A stretch of DNA of 64,000 nt from Callaeas wilsoni (Eukaryota; Chordata; Aves; Passeriformes; Callaeidae), in the NCBI GenBank assembly GCA_013398955.1, contig VWPU01003071.1:84444-148443 (forward strand). The letters run 5' to 3'. A model generated the notes under the pieces. That model made no database searches and was not told the DNA's origin. It saw only the letters and a list, made by a program, of their open reading frames with translations. Every line of letters starts with the position of its first letter. Position 1 is the first letter of the stretch. The translations under genes were made by a program, and so were the position numbers. Positions 26,701-40,100 of this stretch are shown here, one piece after another.

Positions 26701-29700
26701 AGCTGTTGTTAGGGGTTTTTTTAAGTCATCTTATAGGATTCTGGGGTAAAAATAATTTTCAGTATGACTTCTGAAGTCAGGGAATCTCAGCTGTTTTCCT
26801 ATGGACCTGAGAGACAGCAGTGTTTTATTAAATATTGCTCTGATGTCTGTAGGATATTTGGATTACTTTACGATATTACACAAAGCATCAGAAAGCTTTG
26901 CATAGCTCTCCCTGACTTGCCCCCTCTCTAAGTTATTTTCTGTGCCTGAGGAACGGAGAGCCTAACTTTCCAGATGGAAGCAGGACCTTTGAGGGTTACA
27001 GAAAAACTCAAAGCCGCAGTGTCTGAGCTCCAGCTATTTGGAAGAGAAGCTGTTGATTTTTAGAAAAAAAAAAGAAAAAATCCTAGTTGTTATGTACACT
27101 GAGTCTGTTAATCTCAGGAGCCTAAATCCCAAACACTGGCCCCAAGGGATCCAACATAACAGTGACTAATGACAATGGATCCATTTTAGGTACCAGTCTC
27201 CAAAATCCTGGTCATAGTCTTCTTCACGTTCAGGCATATTAGCTGTTTTTATTATGATTTTTAAAATAGTGGTTCAATTTTTTTCAATCAAAATGCACTT
27301 GATGGAGCATTCCTTTCTAAATAAAGAAAATTACTTCCATACCTGTATCATCCTTGATCTTGTCAGGGGAAACCTTTTTGTCTACCACTCTCTTCACTAC
27401 AGTGCTTTTCATACAAAAGATGTTAAAAACGAACCCCTAAGTAAAACACAAGGCAAGGGGAAAAAAAAAAGATCCTAGTGTGGGGAAACAGTAAAACAGT
27501 ATAGCTGCAAGTCCTGGTGAGTCAACCTAAAACCTCCTGCAAATGACGCTTTATCACATATTTCTTAGCAGTCCAGAACTTGCTTTTCAGCCAGCTATTG
27601 CTAGGCTGATGTGGGTTGGTTGAAACATCAGATGTGATTTGCTCCTTCTCAGATGTTCCTTTCCTGCCACCCCAGATAAGTGAGTAAAGTCTACAGCTTA
27701 CACACTACAAAGACCTTTGCTGTGGGGCTGACATCACTATATAATGCTATCATCAATTCTAAAGTATTATCATAACATCATATCATTTACTAGACCCAAA
27801 CTGGCGGAAAATGCAAGAAAGGCAGATTTACTTATGTAATCTTTCTTCTGTGTTAATATGACACAGCTTGGATGGGCTAAGCATATGTAAATCAAAATGC
27901 TGATAAAAGATGCAGAACATAAGAAGCAAAAACTGCATACAAAGTCTACTATCAAGATTAAGAAGTTTTGGGCTTGTACAGTGTTGGTTTTGTGTGATAA
28001 AACAAATTCTGAGATTATAAGAACCATAGCAATGCTAGAGGTGAGTGTGGGAAGGTAAATTAAAGCAAATGTCTGAGACCTGGGTCTGCCAAGGAGGGAT
28101 TTCACTGAAGGCCTTGGCAGAGGCTTTTGGAGCCCTGACTGAGATGCTGTTAGAGAGTTTATATGAACTAATTAAATACGAGAAGACTGAAATTAATAAT
28201 CCCATTGAAGAGAGGCCTTTGCAGCTGTGCACAGTATCTTGCACATATGCTGGAGAAGGTTTATGCAGTAATGTCTTCTTCTGCGTCTGCTCCTTTCAAG
28301 TTAATGAGAGGTCCCAAATTTCTTTAAGCAGGCATAGGGCAAAACTGACATCAGGCCAACATTCATATGTGTATATTGCTGCTTCCATCTGGTAACAGGA
28401 AAAGAGGCTGTCTACTTTTCCTTTCAGACTGGAAAAGTGAACTTGGGAGGTAGATTGAACTGTTATAATAATTTTTCTGGTAAATGAGTCCATAACATGA
28501 TCTTTGGCTTCACCTTTTCACTTTTTGATACTGTTTGCTGTTCATAGAATTCATCCCGATTTAACAGTTTTATTCCGCTTCTGTCATGCTCTTTCAAACA
28601 GGAAAGGAAGGAGGGTTTTAATGCTTGAAGAGGTCCAGTTGAGTAAATCTTACTTGAACGTCCACTTCCAGTCCAGCCAAGAGTTACTTCATGTGCCTTT
28701 CAGGCTATGCTGCAGTGTACACCCCACCCTGCAATATGCTATTTTCTTTTCAGTATGATCTTTCTGACTCCAGGTCAACTTGTTACCTTCTGTAATTACT
28801 AGCAGAATTCATCCCTGGAAAGCTGCTATTCACACAATTCATATACATTCCTGTATTTCTGCATTTGTCCACCTTACTCTTCCATATTCTATGTCATTTT
28901 GAAGGGGGTCTTCGACTCACCACATTTTTCAAATTAATTTTGATTTATAATCCTGTTCTCCAGCACATCCACAGTTCCTCCCAGTCTGGTGCAACCTGTG
29001 AATTTAATACAGTTACAATTATATCTCCTGTGACAAGATGCTGCTCAAGATGTCTTTTGTGCTGGCACTTCAAAGATCCAGGCTGGACTGCCAGACCAGG
29101 AAATGAGTTCTGTTCAGCAGGAAGTAGTGGGTAGGATCCAGTTCTGCCCACACGACCATATGATAGATGCTGGTCATGCTGGGAACTGTGGCAGGGCATC
29201 TCAGCTGATCTGTGATAGATCCAGGAGAATGGTTTTGGAGTTCCTCCCAGGAATGCAGGACTTTGATAAAATTCAATCCAGACTTATTCATGACACGTAT
29301 ACACATAATTCTGCTCTTTATTATTCAGCAGTGACCCTGGGACCATGTAGGAGTGTGTGTGGGCCAGGTGTATGGTGGCTCTTACAGTTATATTTGTACA
29401 TGTAAGGGTCATCTTGTGCCCCAGAGGCTAGCCATGTACCCATAGAGGCTTCCAAGGACTTTGTCAGTGCATGGAGTATATCTCAACATCTTCATTTTTG
29501 TGATGAGCATATGATGCCTCTCATTCATTGTCATTTTTTAATATATTTTGAGAGGATGACAGACAGAGTTAAACACTTGTTAATTTAACTACCCTCTTTT
29601 AATTCTTCACAGAAAACTCTTTCCTGCTAGAGGTACTTTTATGCCAAGGAGCTTCGATGCTCCTTTAAGCATGACATTTGAATCCTTGCAAAACCTCCTT

Positions 29701-30606
29701 TCTATAATAATTTTCATAGTGGTCCACTTACTTGCTCATAGTGGTAAGATATGTTCATGTCTCCTTCTGTTAATTCACCTGGTTCAAAGTCGGCTTGCAG
29801 GACATCATTGTATACTATTTACATTAGCAAGAAACTGGTGAGCAGTCACAATGATTTTAGGTAATGGTAATAATTTTTACTTGTTGAAATATGTTTTTCC
29901 TTGAATGAATTATAGATGGGATTTTATCATTATGAAATAATGAAATAATAACAAATAATCCTTTTTTAACCAGAAATAGAACCCTGTGGACCTCCTGTTA
30001 ACCTGATGACAGGACTGCTACTGGCTGTTTTGCATGAAGAGTGAAATCAATGCAGTTGTGGTACAATGAGTTCTAGTACTGCCATACAAAACAGGCTCTT
30101 GAGTGGATACTTATCTGCAATAAGAGTGGTCAGTACTGTCTCTACACAGAGATTTTTCTGTGGAACTTGTATAGCAGAATAACATCTGTGCCAATCCATT
30201 TCTCCATGTGGAGGCAAAAAAGCGCTCAGTGAACAAGTCAGCCCTAATATCTACATGACAGATTTGGATCTTCAAAGCAGACAAAAAGTATTAAGCATAC
30301 AATCCTCACCTGGAAAGCCTCACCTCTACCCAGGAGTGGATCTTGGAATTTCCTTCCACAGTTAGGGTCACTTCACACACACTACATAAGAACATTAATG
30401 TCTGGAGAGGCTTAGATGTGGGGTTCCAGTTCCATCACACATTAGTACTTTGATGCTGGGCCATAGTTTTGACCATCTAGAGATAAAGAAATTTAGGACT
30501 AGATCTACAGTCTTTGTCCATTATTTTTATTTTGATGACTGACTGAAATTTAGATTTATCAGCCTGAGAGGACCACAGATTCCTGAACTAGTAACTGGAA
30601 TTATTA
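23763..30606. other. Intergenic, no gene recognised
   Basis: There are only short frames. A CTCF-like motif lies at 26602-26613. Around 28955-29010 a short piece (CACAGTTCCTCCCAGTCTGG and AATTTAATAC) hints at an antisense relic of an old LINE, too short to call firmly. Confidence 0.65.
26602..26613 (-). promoter_or_regulatory. CTCF-like motif
   Basis: The minus strand reads TCAGCAGATGGC followed by AC, matching the CTCF core at all but the first position. It lies in AT-rich intergenic DNA with no nearby repeat. Confidence 0.4.
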
Positions 30607-31108
30607 CAGAATCATAGAATATTCTGAGTTACAAGGGACCCACAAGGGTCCTTGAGTCCAGCTCCTGGCCTTGTACGGGACAGCACAAAAACTCATACCA
30701 TGTGCCCGAGAGTATTGTCCCAATGCTTCTTGAATTCTGTGAGGCTTGGTGCCACGACCACTTCCCTGGGGAGCCTGTTCCAGTGCCCAACCATCCTCTG
30801 GTGAAGAACCTTTTCCTAACATCCAATCTAAAACTCCCCTGGCACAGCTTCAGGCCATTTCCTAGGGCCCTGTCGTTGGTCAGCACAGAGAAGAGATCAG
30901 TGCCTGCCCTTCCGCTTCCCCTCATGAGGAAACTGCAGTGAGGTCTCCCCTCAGCCTCCTCTTGTCCAGGCTGAACAGACCAAGTGACCTCAACTGCTCC
31001 TTATATGGCTTCCCCTACAGACCCTTCACCATTTTTGTTGACCTCCTCTGGATGCTCTGTAACAGAGAGCATTTCATTCTTACATTGTGGCACACAAAAA
31101 CTGTCTAT
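30607..31108 (-). repeat. CR1 LINE 3' end in reverse orientation
   Basis: Read on the minus strand this is a CR1 3' end; on the plus strand it starts CAGAATCATAGAATATTCTG, passes through GGAGCCTGTTCCAGTGCCC and CTCTTGTCCAGGCTGAAC, and ends near TTACATTGTGGCACACAAAA. At about 500 bases it is the longest of the three young-type CR1 copies and contrasts in orientation with the other two. Several open frames on both strands here are LINE remnants, not host genes. Confidence 0.87.
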
Positions 31109-34100
31109 TTTTTTAACAGAATATAACAGTGGAGAGATTACAAAAGACACAGCTGCAGTCAATATGCTGCAGAGGTGCTATTGTTCTGGCACAAGATTTT
31201 TGTTTTATTTTTGGCTGTTTGCTGGATTCATCCTTTTGCATTTCAGATTACACAATACAAAAAATTGCCAAACTGACATTCTTTGTTAATACTTCTGTGT
31301 GAGTTTAATCTCCAAATTTCTATTTGTGAAACTGAACACCATTTAATCAAAAAGGAAAAAAATGCATCTACAATGATTAATAAATTGTGAAAAGCTATTT
31401 CAGCTACTTTGACTAAGAAAGTTCTCAACATTCAAGATGAATCCAATGTATTTACTTCATGCAAAAAAAATCTACTCAAGACTATAAAAATGAACTGCTT
31501 ATTGTGGAGATTTAAAAACAAAAAGAAAGTGAGTCAGAAACATTTGCAACCCTCTGTTGGCTCATTGCAACCCACGAGCTTGGGGTTTTTTGTTTGTTCT
31601 TGTTTCTTCATGGCATCTTCTGTAGCAAAGCTTGGCTGTCCTGAAGGCAGCATGCGGTGCTTTGTAGCACCTCCCCCAGATACAGGAGTACCACATCCCC
31701 ACATCCCTTGTGGCTCCATCTATTTGCCATTATAGTGACCATCCATGGAGCTAGCAATGCTTCTTTATAAGTCAAACTTCCCAACGGAGAACTGTGGGCA
31801 AGATAGAACATGACAGTGGGAAGACATGGAGGCACCCTCCATAGCTACCAACCTGACCCTGTTCTTTCAGTGCTCTTCCTCCTCTGAAAGTCAGCAGAAT
31901 TGTCCATGTGGGGCTGTTGTCCAGCTGTTCAGGTCCAGCACTTCATGCAGAGGGGCTCATCCTTAGAGCACATCTGCATCTGAAGTTGACTGTAGCAAGG
32001 AACTGGCACAGCTCCTTGCTATAGGTGACCTCAGATAGAGGCATGCTCCTAGGCAGCTTGGGCCTCTATTTTTGTCCCTTTTCATTTGCTAGCAAAGTCA
32101 TGAACACAAGATTATTTTTTCAGTTGTCAGCAATACCCAGTGATTATTACCCTGCTCACTTACAACTACTTAGTAGCTGAATCACTTCCCAGCCAGCAAT
32201 TGTGAGCTCAGAGATGGAGGCATCTGTTCACACAAACTGAGGTGTGGGAACAAATTAACTCTAGGTTTGGAAAGGGGCGAGGGGGAAGGGAGAGACTCAT
32301 TTTAAATACAAGCATCTCAGGCCCTAAGGCAGGCGAGACAGTCCAGGAAAATGCCCCAAACCACTCTGCAATGCTGTTTGAAATGGACCTTTCCAGATCA
32401 CACAGAAGAGGTTCTGAACTCACTAATAAAAAAATAATGAACAGCAGTAAAGCTCCAGGGTTACACCTTATTATTGTCTGTTGCCAGTCTGTTTCAGATT
32501 AATTTTGTAGCTAGGCTGAAATAGTTTACCAGATTCTGTTGCTGTGCATGGCAGTAGGATTTGATATTTGTTCTGGTACAGAAAAGCTTTCATCTGTGTG
32601 CGGTGATTAAGGAATCATCAGTCTGGAATTGCTGGGTATTGCTGGGTGAGGTGCCCCTAAGCTTTTGAGCCATTAAACAGAGAGCACTGTTGGGTTTTTT
32701 CCATTTCTTTTGCTCTCCTATAAGGCTGTTTGCTGTATTTCCTAAATGCAACAGACTGCTTCTCAGCACCCGAGCTGACTTCCCACCCCTCCTTTTCTGA
32801 TGAAAGCCTATTCAAGGACAGTCTTCACAAGCTTTCCCCAAAGCTGTTATGTGGTCTGATAACAGCTTCATGGACAAACACACAATCAGCCACTTAAAAG
32901 CAACTTTTCCAGGGAAATACTCTGCATTCCTGATGGCAATATTCCCGAGGTTAATTAGAATATACCCAATTTTCATTGTACTTCCATCATCACAGCTTCC
33001 CTGCAAGCTGCTCTAAAGCAGCACAGACCTTTAGAGCTCTTACCTCTTACAGTGACAGCTTTAGTCTTGGCAAGGAATGAGCAGGGAGAAGGGAGGAGGG
33101 AAGGGGAGAAAGGAGAATGGTCACTCTTGGCAGAAACAACAGCAAGAGCTTGTAACCTTGCAGAATTCACTCTAGAATCTTGCCCCTGCAGCCTTTCACA
33201 CAAAACCACCTACCCACTGTCCACACTGTATCCAGAATTAGATAAAAATAAAGACAAAACCTCTAAAAAACCTAAATCCCTGAGGTCCAGCACGACTTCA
33301 GAAAAAAAGAATGGTGCCTCAAAACCAGATTTTGCAACCTATTTCTTGCAACATGGCTGATATGGACAGCTTCAAGATCTTTTGGAAAGAAGTGCCACGT
33401 ACACATCTTCAGCATGTGATTGCCCTCACCAGTGAATATATCTCAGCACTCCCGCAATATTTTACATCTGTGTGCATTATCCAGGAGCTCTGAGAGATGG
33501 TTAATGATTTCTTGCCTCCAAATCCACAGGAACAATAAACACAGACATTGTGCAGTGTAATTTGGGCTTAGGTTTGCACACATGGTGCTTTGGATCTGGT
33601 TTGGTTAGGTTTGGTGGTCCCAGGACACCTGGAGTCAGAGCAAACTGTGCTCACCAGCACACACATGCTGTGATGCAATTAACAGTTACCACCTTTTCCC
33701 TTTGAGGTTAAGAAGAAGAAGCTGCAAATTAAATGTTGCTCCACTGCTGCTGTTTCTAAAACCACAGGAAGACTTGCACATGCAGCTGATTGAACCAATT
33801 TTCATAGCAGCTCATGAAAAAGGGGAAAGGCTGATGGCTTTTTGTCCTGATAAAGGCTCAGGAAACACAAAAGTTACGCAAAAGCAACAGGCCCTACACT
33901 GCTGCACTTTTTGCCACTTGGATCCAAAGGAGACACATAATGGCAATGCTGAGAACCTTTGTACAGTGAAACCTCTGCAGGGGCCTCATTTTCAGCCCAT
34001 GCTTCAAAGCAAGATGGGAGAGCTGTAGGATTTGATTTTGGAGCGACAACCACGTGAAGGACAGGCATGTGGCACATAATAGGACTGGAGACGAAAAGTT

Positions 34101-37100
34101 ACTGTGACTTAATGTCTTCCTTCTTAATTAACTGGCTTATGAGTAGAATGAACTAATGCAAAAGAAAACCAAACCCATCTTCCCTTGCCAGTACATTGTA
34201 CCTTCAGTAAGCAGTTCAGACGACTCCCTGACTGACAATTTTTGAAAGCATGGGATAGCACGGTAATTTTGTGACCTTCATGTTTCCAGCAAAATTAGCC
34301 AGACAATGAAAAGGTGATGGCCAACCTGCGGGCCTTATTCACCAGAGAAAACTCAAGAAATGTTCTGCCCAGTGCAGGTATTTGGGTAAGATCCAAAACT
34401 GAGTCAGAGCACTTGTGAGATCACAACACTTTGTTTGAATACTGCAGACAGACAGACATCTAGCCACAGGATGACTCAGGAGTTTTGTGAACTAGTTGGA
34501 CTTGAAATTACATCCTACAGAAAAGGACTTTGCAAACAGGCAGCTCTAAATTCCCATCAGCTGTTGTGTGTCTGCTCAAAGGTCGGGCACCAGGGCAAAT
34601 TCGAGCGAGAAACAAAACTCTTAAGGTTAAAAAATTGAGGTAGGGATTCATATAGGATTGGTAGTATTATGAGCAAAAATTATTATCTTACTGGCACCTA
34701 GACACTAAGGCTTTCAGTCTTGACAAAGTTAATTAACAGATCTTAGGATAGATGGTTTATTTATGAAAGAGCCAGCTATTTATATGATAATCACCCCTAC
34801 TACTCCTATTTAGCTGATTAGTCTCTAGAATAATCTGAGGTCCTGTGTGAATTGATAGCAGTGGGTACTCATGTTGGGTGGGGTGCTTGTCATCCCAAAA
34901 TGTCAGCTGCTCTCAACCCTGCCAGCAATCAGCAGGTAAAAAAGAAAAAAAAGAAAAACACCAGGAAAAAGTGTTTAGAGAATGAAGTCAGCACCCCGAT
35001 AGCCCTCACAAATCTTTTTCATCAGGAAAAGAAAAACTACTGTCTCCCCTCGATATCATTGGAAAGGTTAGCAGTTAATGAAGGTTGTGCTGATAAGCTG
35101 AGCTGAAACAGCACAGCACCACTACTGTCGAAAGAGCAAGAAAAACTTTATCAGTTTTCAGGAAGCCTGTTTTTTGTTAGATTGCTTTAAAACAAAATTA
35201 TATCAGAGAAGTGAACGGGACAATTTAGGAGTTAATGCCAAAACAGAATATAAGACAACTTCCTGGCGCATGCTTGCTCTGCAAAAATGCTGTGGTTTCC
35301 TCTGTCCAGATATAGCAGAACTGCTTCAGCTGCACCTAAACCACCACCATCACCACCAGCAACAAAGGCACACAGGAAAAAGCAGATCTGAAATGTCCTG
35401 ACATTTGAGTGTGCAGTTGGAGTTGCAGGAGATGATCACTGGGCACATTCAACTGTTTTTGCAGGAGCTGTTTAAAGAGCATTCCTCATCCAGCATCTTG
35501 GCTGTGCAGAGCTGGGCTGCAAAGATTAATGCTGAAATATTCCAGGATGAAGAAAAGGCTCAGATGATAATATGCTGGGAGTTAAATTTCTATTGATGAA
35601 GTTCATATTGGATCACATATATACTGCATACTGGCCTTTGGAGAAGAATAGAGATGAAATTATTTAAGTCAAATATGTCAATTTATTTTATTTCTGAATT
35701 TAACAATATTGTATATTTCAGTACATTGAACAAAAATATAAGGGCATACCAGGAAAACTCTTCAGTTAAGAATTTATTTTAGTTATTTTTTACTGTATTC
35801 ACACCCTCTGATCACTATACAGTGGAACAGAGCAGTCACCATGCCAGAAAACTTTGGTAGAATGAGGAATTCCACCAGTATGGAGCTAGGAAAATTTCGG
35901 TTCCCACAGATTGGTGACAGGTAACCCCTGACTGCTCTGGCCATAATAATTCTTGCTTTCTCTATCTTTACACTATCCTGATCATGGACCATAAATATTT
36001 CCTATGGTCATATATATTTTCCCACTGCTCTCATGCTTGGAGATAATTGTTTGCATTTGCCCATAAGCCATTCCTCTCTGCTGATTTGGCATTAGATATC
36101 ACTAGCTCTCAAAACTGCCCAAGCACCTAAGAGGAGACAGTACTCTCCCATCCTCACTAAACTAAAAATACAAGTTGCACAGTAGCTACTGCAAGTTCAC
36201 CTTATCATGGAATCACCACAGGCTGCAAAGCATCTCTTAACTGAGTCTAAGATCACCTTTCACTGTTACTCACAAAGAAAATTATGCCAATTAGTCAAAT
36301 GTATTTTATCAAAGCAAATGGTTAAGTGGTTGAAAAAAAATTGAAAATTGAGAACATTTTCAATGCAGATACTTAGCTTTCCTTGATTTTAAGACTTAAA
36401 TATTTCCCCCTCTTCTCCCTCATTTCTCTTAAAATATATTTGCATTTCATTCACTAGAAACAACTGTTTATGTGAAACATAAATTATGAAACATCTAGTT
36501 AGATTTACTGCTTTTAAGACACTCTAAGTTCTACACAGAAGAAAAAGATGAGTTAATATCATAGGCAAAGTTTTGTTCTCTGGATTCTCCCTTCTTTTCA
36601 CCAACTTTTGGAGCCTTACTCACATATATTGTACACACCCTCAGCCCAATGTGAAGTGCTTCCAGTTCTCCAGCTCCACTTCTACCCCTGCTGCAGAGCG
36701 CTGCCTCCTGCATCCAGCACCCCTGTAATCCCTCCATGCCTTTCCCGTGTCCCACTCCATCCCACTGGCAACACCGGTGTCTGGCCTCTCAATTGCACAA
36801 AGAGCAGAAAATCATTGGACAAAAAGCAGCAAATGACTGAAGCACCTGGGAGCTGTGTATGTAATGACTGGCTGGTCCCCCAGGGTGGGCTCCAGCAGGG
36901 TCCCTTTCTGATTTTGGCAAAAACTTCAGGAACTTAGTATTTCTGAGATATTATCCCTCACTTCTTTTGCCAAATTTGAATGAGGTGATGCTGCTGATGG
37001 AAAAGGAGAAGGGCAAGTGGAAGGAAGGGAGAAGAAATTTGGGCAAAGACTGACAGGCAGAGCTGTCACATCATCTTTGTTTTGACAGAACAACAGACTA

Positions 37101-40100
37101 CCACTGCCAGCCAACTCTGAAAACATTATGTCCTCAGATGCTGTGCTGTGTTTGGTTTGTCTTCTCCTTTCCAAGTCTTACTGAAAATGAATACCCAGAG
37201 GAGAGACAGATCCCTCAGCCACCCTGCAGGATGGGAAGAGAAGCCTCTCTGAAACAGAATGTATGTATGCTCCTTCATCCACCCAGCATCCATCCTGGCA
37301 GTGTTTGAATGAGATGCAAAAACAAGTGGGTCTTAAAATATCGTTCATACATACAAATTATCACAGCCCGATTCCATTCACCGCACAACTGTTCTATAAT
37401 TTGGAAACAAGCTATTTGGTGGCATGACAAATACAAGACGTCAAATTCTGATTGCACAGATATTCATTGTTCTGTTGCCATTAATACTCCTAATCTACGC
37501 CAGTGGAAATTATGTGCTTGTATTAACAACACATGAACCAGACAGCCGCGAGGATTACTTCTAGCAAGGCACCTGCTCCCCAGCCTTACTGAGACTTCTC
37601 CAGGGAAAGGCATGCTCCCAGAACTGTCCTTCAGGTGTGTGTGGAGGAGGAGGAGCTCTAACTGTGAGGCAATCTGAGGCAGAGACAGTGCTTGGAAACA
37701 TGAACTATCCCAGTATCTAATCACATTACTCTGGGCTTTTTTTTTTTTTATGGGGAGGAATACGTGCAGATGAAGAGAGCCAGTGAAGTTCTCCACAGGC
37801 ACATGGGAATGGGCACATGGGCACATGAAAGGCTCTCCATGTCCTGCCCTGTTACTACTCTAAGGGCACAGCAAAGCAATCATTGTGTGGCTTTCTCCTC
37901 CTGTTGTGGCTGTTTCTCTGTGCTTGTCCTCGGAACTTCTTCCTGTCACCCCTGGTCTGGTTCTCACTGAAATGAATCATGCACTATGTACACTGCACAT
38001 CCTTAGGCAAAATATCTCATGGAAATGCAACCACAGTTTAGTCACAGTTTGAATTAGATCCACTCAGGCACACACTATGGGGGGGGGGTGTGTTGTTGAT
38101 TTGTTTGTTGCATATATACTGGCTGTTAATTTTTATTGCTTGTAAACTTTCTTTCTATAAAATCTGTGTGAAAGCTGGACTACCATGGTAAAGGAAAGTT
38201 ACCAGATGGGGAAAATATGGTTGATTAAAGTGGCTGTTTCCATGTTTGCTCAGTGTTGTGACACATCTTCACATTGGGTAAGGTGAATGGCAGAGAAACA
38301 ACAGCAGTGAGCACTGATGAGTGTATGCGTCATGTGTAAATGCCTGGAGCTGAGTAGGGTTTGGTTTTGCACCTTCCCAGAGCTTCTGAGCATGATTTAT
38401 TGTAGATTTTTCTGCAATAATGAAGAAATTTTAAAAAATAAAATCAAATCAGTGTCACACTTCCTGCTTTAGACTACTGAATGCAAAATGAAGAAAAAGC
38501 AGAGAGACAGTCTCATGCAGGGAATTAAGGTTATTTTAACACTACAAATACTCTACAGAAGGTACAATCGCATCTTTCCTGTGTGTATTAGCTCCCTTCT
38601 TTCCATTCCAGTAAGGAAGGATGGTCTTCTCCTTAAACCTGAGTTTCCTGATCTATCCCAGACATTGAGTATGATCTGGAACTCATGTTATCTCCTCTTC
38701 CTTCAGCACCCCATCTACAAAATGTGGATAACACTCCTTCTCCCTTAGTCTTCAATCTTGCATATTTTCAATACAGTCTATGCTATGTGTGTATGTAGAT
38801 ATAAACTGAGAAATATATGGACTCTGATTTTCCTGGCCTCTAGCTGGTATTATAAATTGAGAATAAATAGCTTTCTGTAAGTAGCAAGTATGCTGGACAA
38901 TTTATTAACTCACTCACTGGTCTAAAAATGGACATCAGTTAGACCGGTAAGCACTGATTCTCATGAAGTGTCACAGGTAGCAGAGATGTAATGAACAGGT
39001 TTCAAGAAGTTTTGCACCTTGGGATATTTAAGCATCTGAAGTTTCCTTAGAGAGGGACAAGCCTATTAGCCATCCCAAGCCAGTGGGATGGAAAGTGTGG
39101 ATGCTATACCAGCTGCTTCTTCTCATCTCACATCCATCCTGGAAAAGTGTGGGGTTTTTTCCAGACTTTCAGCCTGTAGCCAGTCATTTTCTTCCTTCAT
39201 CAACAGTCTCTCATCAATCAACTCTAGTCTCAACCCCTTTATTCACAGAAGCTAACCTACAGCTATTTTTTTATTCAGCTCAAACTATACCCTGATGTCA
39301 AGGCAGAAGCCTCTGAGGTCCACTTTGTATTTCCTGCTGGCCTGAGGCAAGTCTTATTTTCATGTGTTCCCTTCACCAAGCCTCATTCACTTTCTCCATA
39401 CAACTTTCTCCTGCTAAGGCCCAGGTTCCATGGAATGCCCTAACTTGTCCTAGGACTAAGCTTTTCTGAGGTAAGATGAGGGCAGACGTCCTAGAGGGGT
39501 TCTCCCTCCTGGCTGGCACATCACTGCATGAGGCAGAGCAGGGATGCAGCACGTGAGAAGCAGAGCAGGGGCAGAACAGGGTATTAAGGAAGTATTTAGA
39601 CAAGAGTCCCTTCTGAGCCAAATGGATCCCAGCTTTGTACTGAGGAGGTGTAAGGTCACCATTAAGCCTCAACTGACTCTTGGACCGGCCTGCCATGAAA
39701 TCTACCCCTGCAGCACCAAAGCCTGCTCTATCTGTGAGCTGCTGGTTACAGCTTCTCTAGAAGCATCTGCATGTGCTGAATTCATGGAAGGGAATTAGAC
39801 TGCTATATGGTGAATTAAGTCTCTGGAAAAACCTGTGGGGTCTGACTGAAAACAAAGGGCCTTACTCCTTGGTCTTGCATTTGCATCCAGTTACTGCAAC
39901 TGCAGTGAGAAAAGCCCTTGAGGAAAAAAGTCAGCTCCAATGAAAGGAGAAGAAAAGTACTGGTAATTCTTGCAGGGAATACCTGCAGAGAGGGAAGATG
40001 CTCTCCAATTGCATCAAAAGCTATGCTGCACATGTATGCACTGTGCAGCAAAAAGCTCTTCCTTTGGGCAGAATGGAGAAACAAGGTAAATCTAAGTGGG

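Noticed and set aside
28955..29010. An antisense fragment of an old LINE
   Set aside because: Only two short phrases fit, and the flanks do not follow the consensus, so it is too weak for a feature of its own.
30604..31130. Plus-strand frames of 62-101 codons
   Set aside because: They are antisense translations of the reversed CR1 element.
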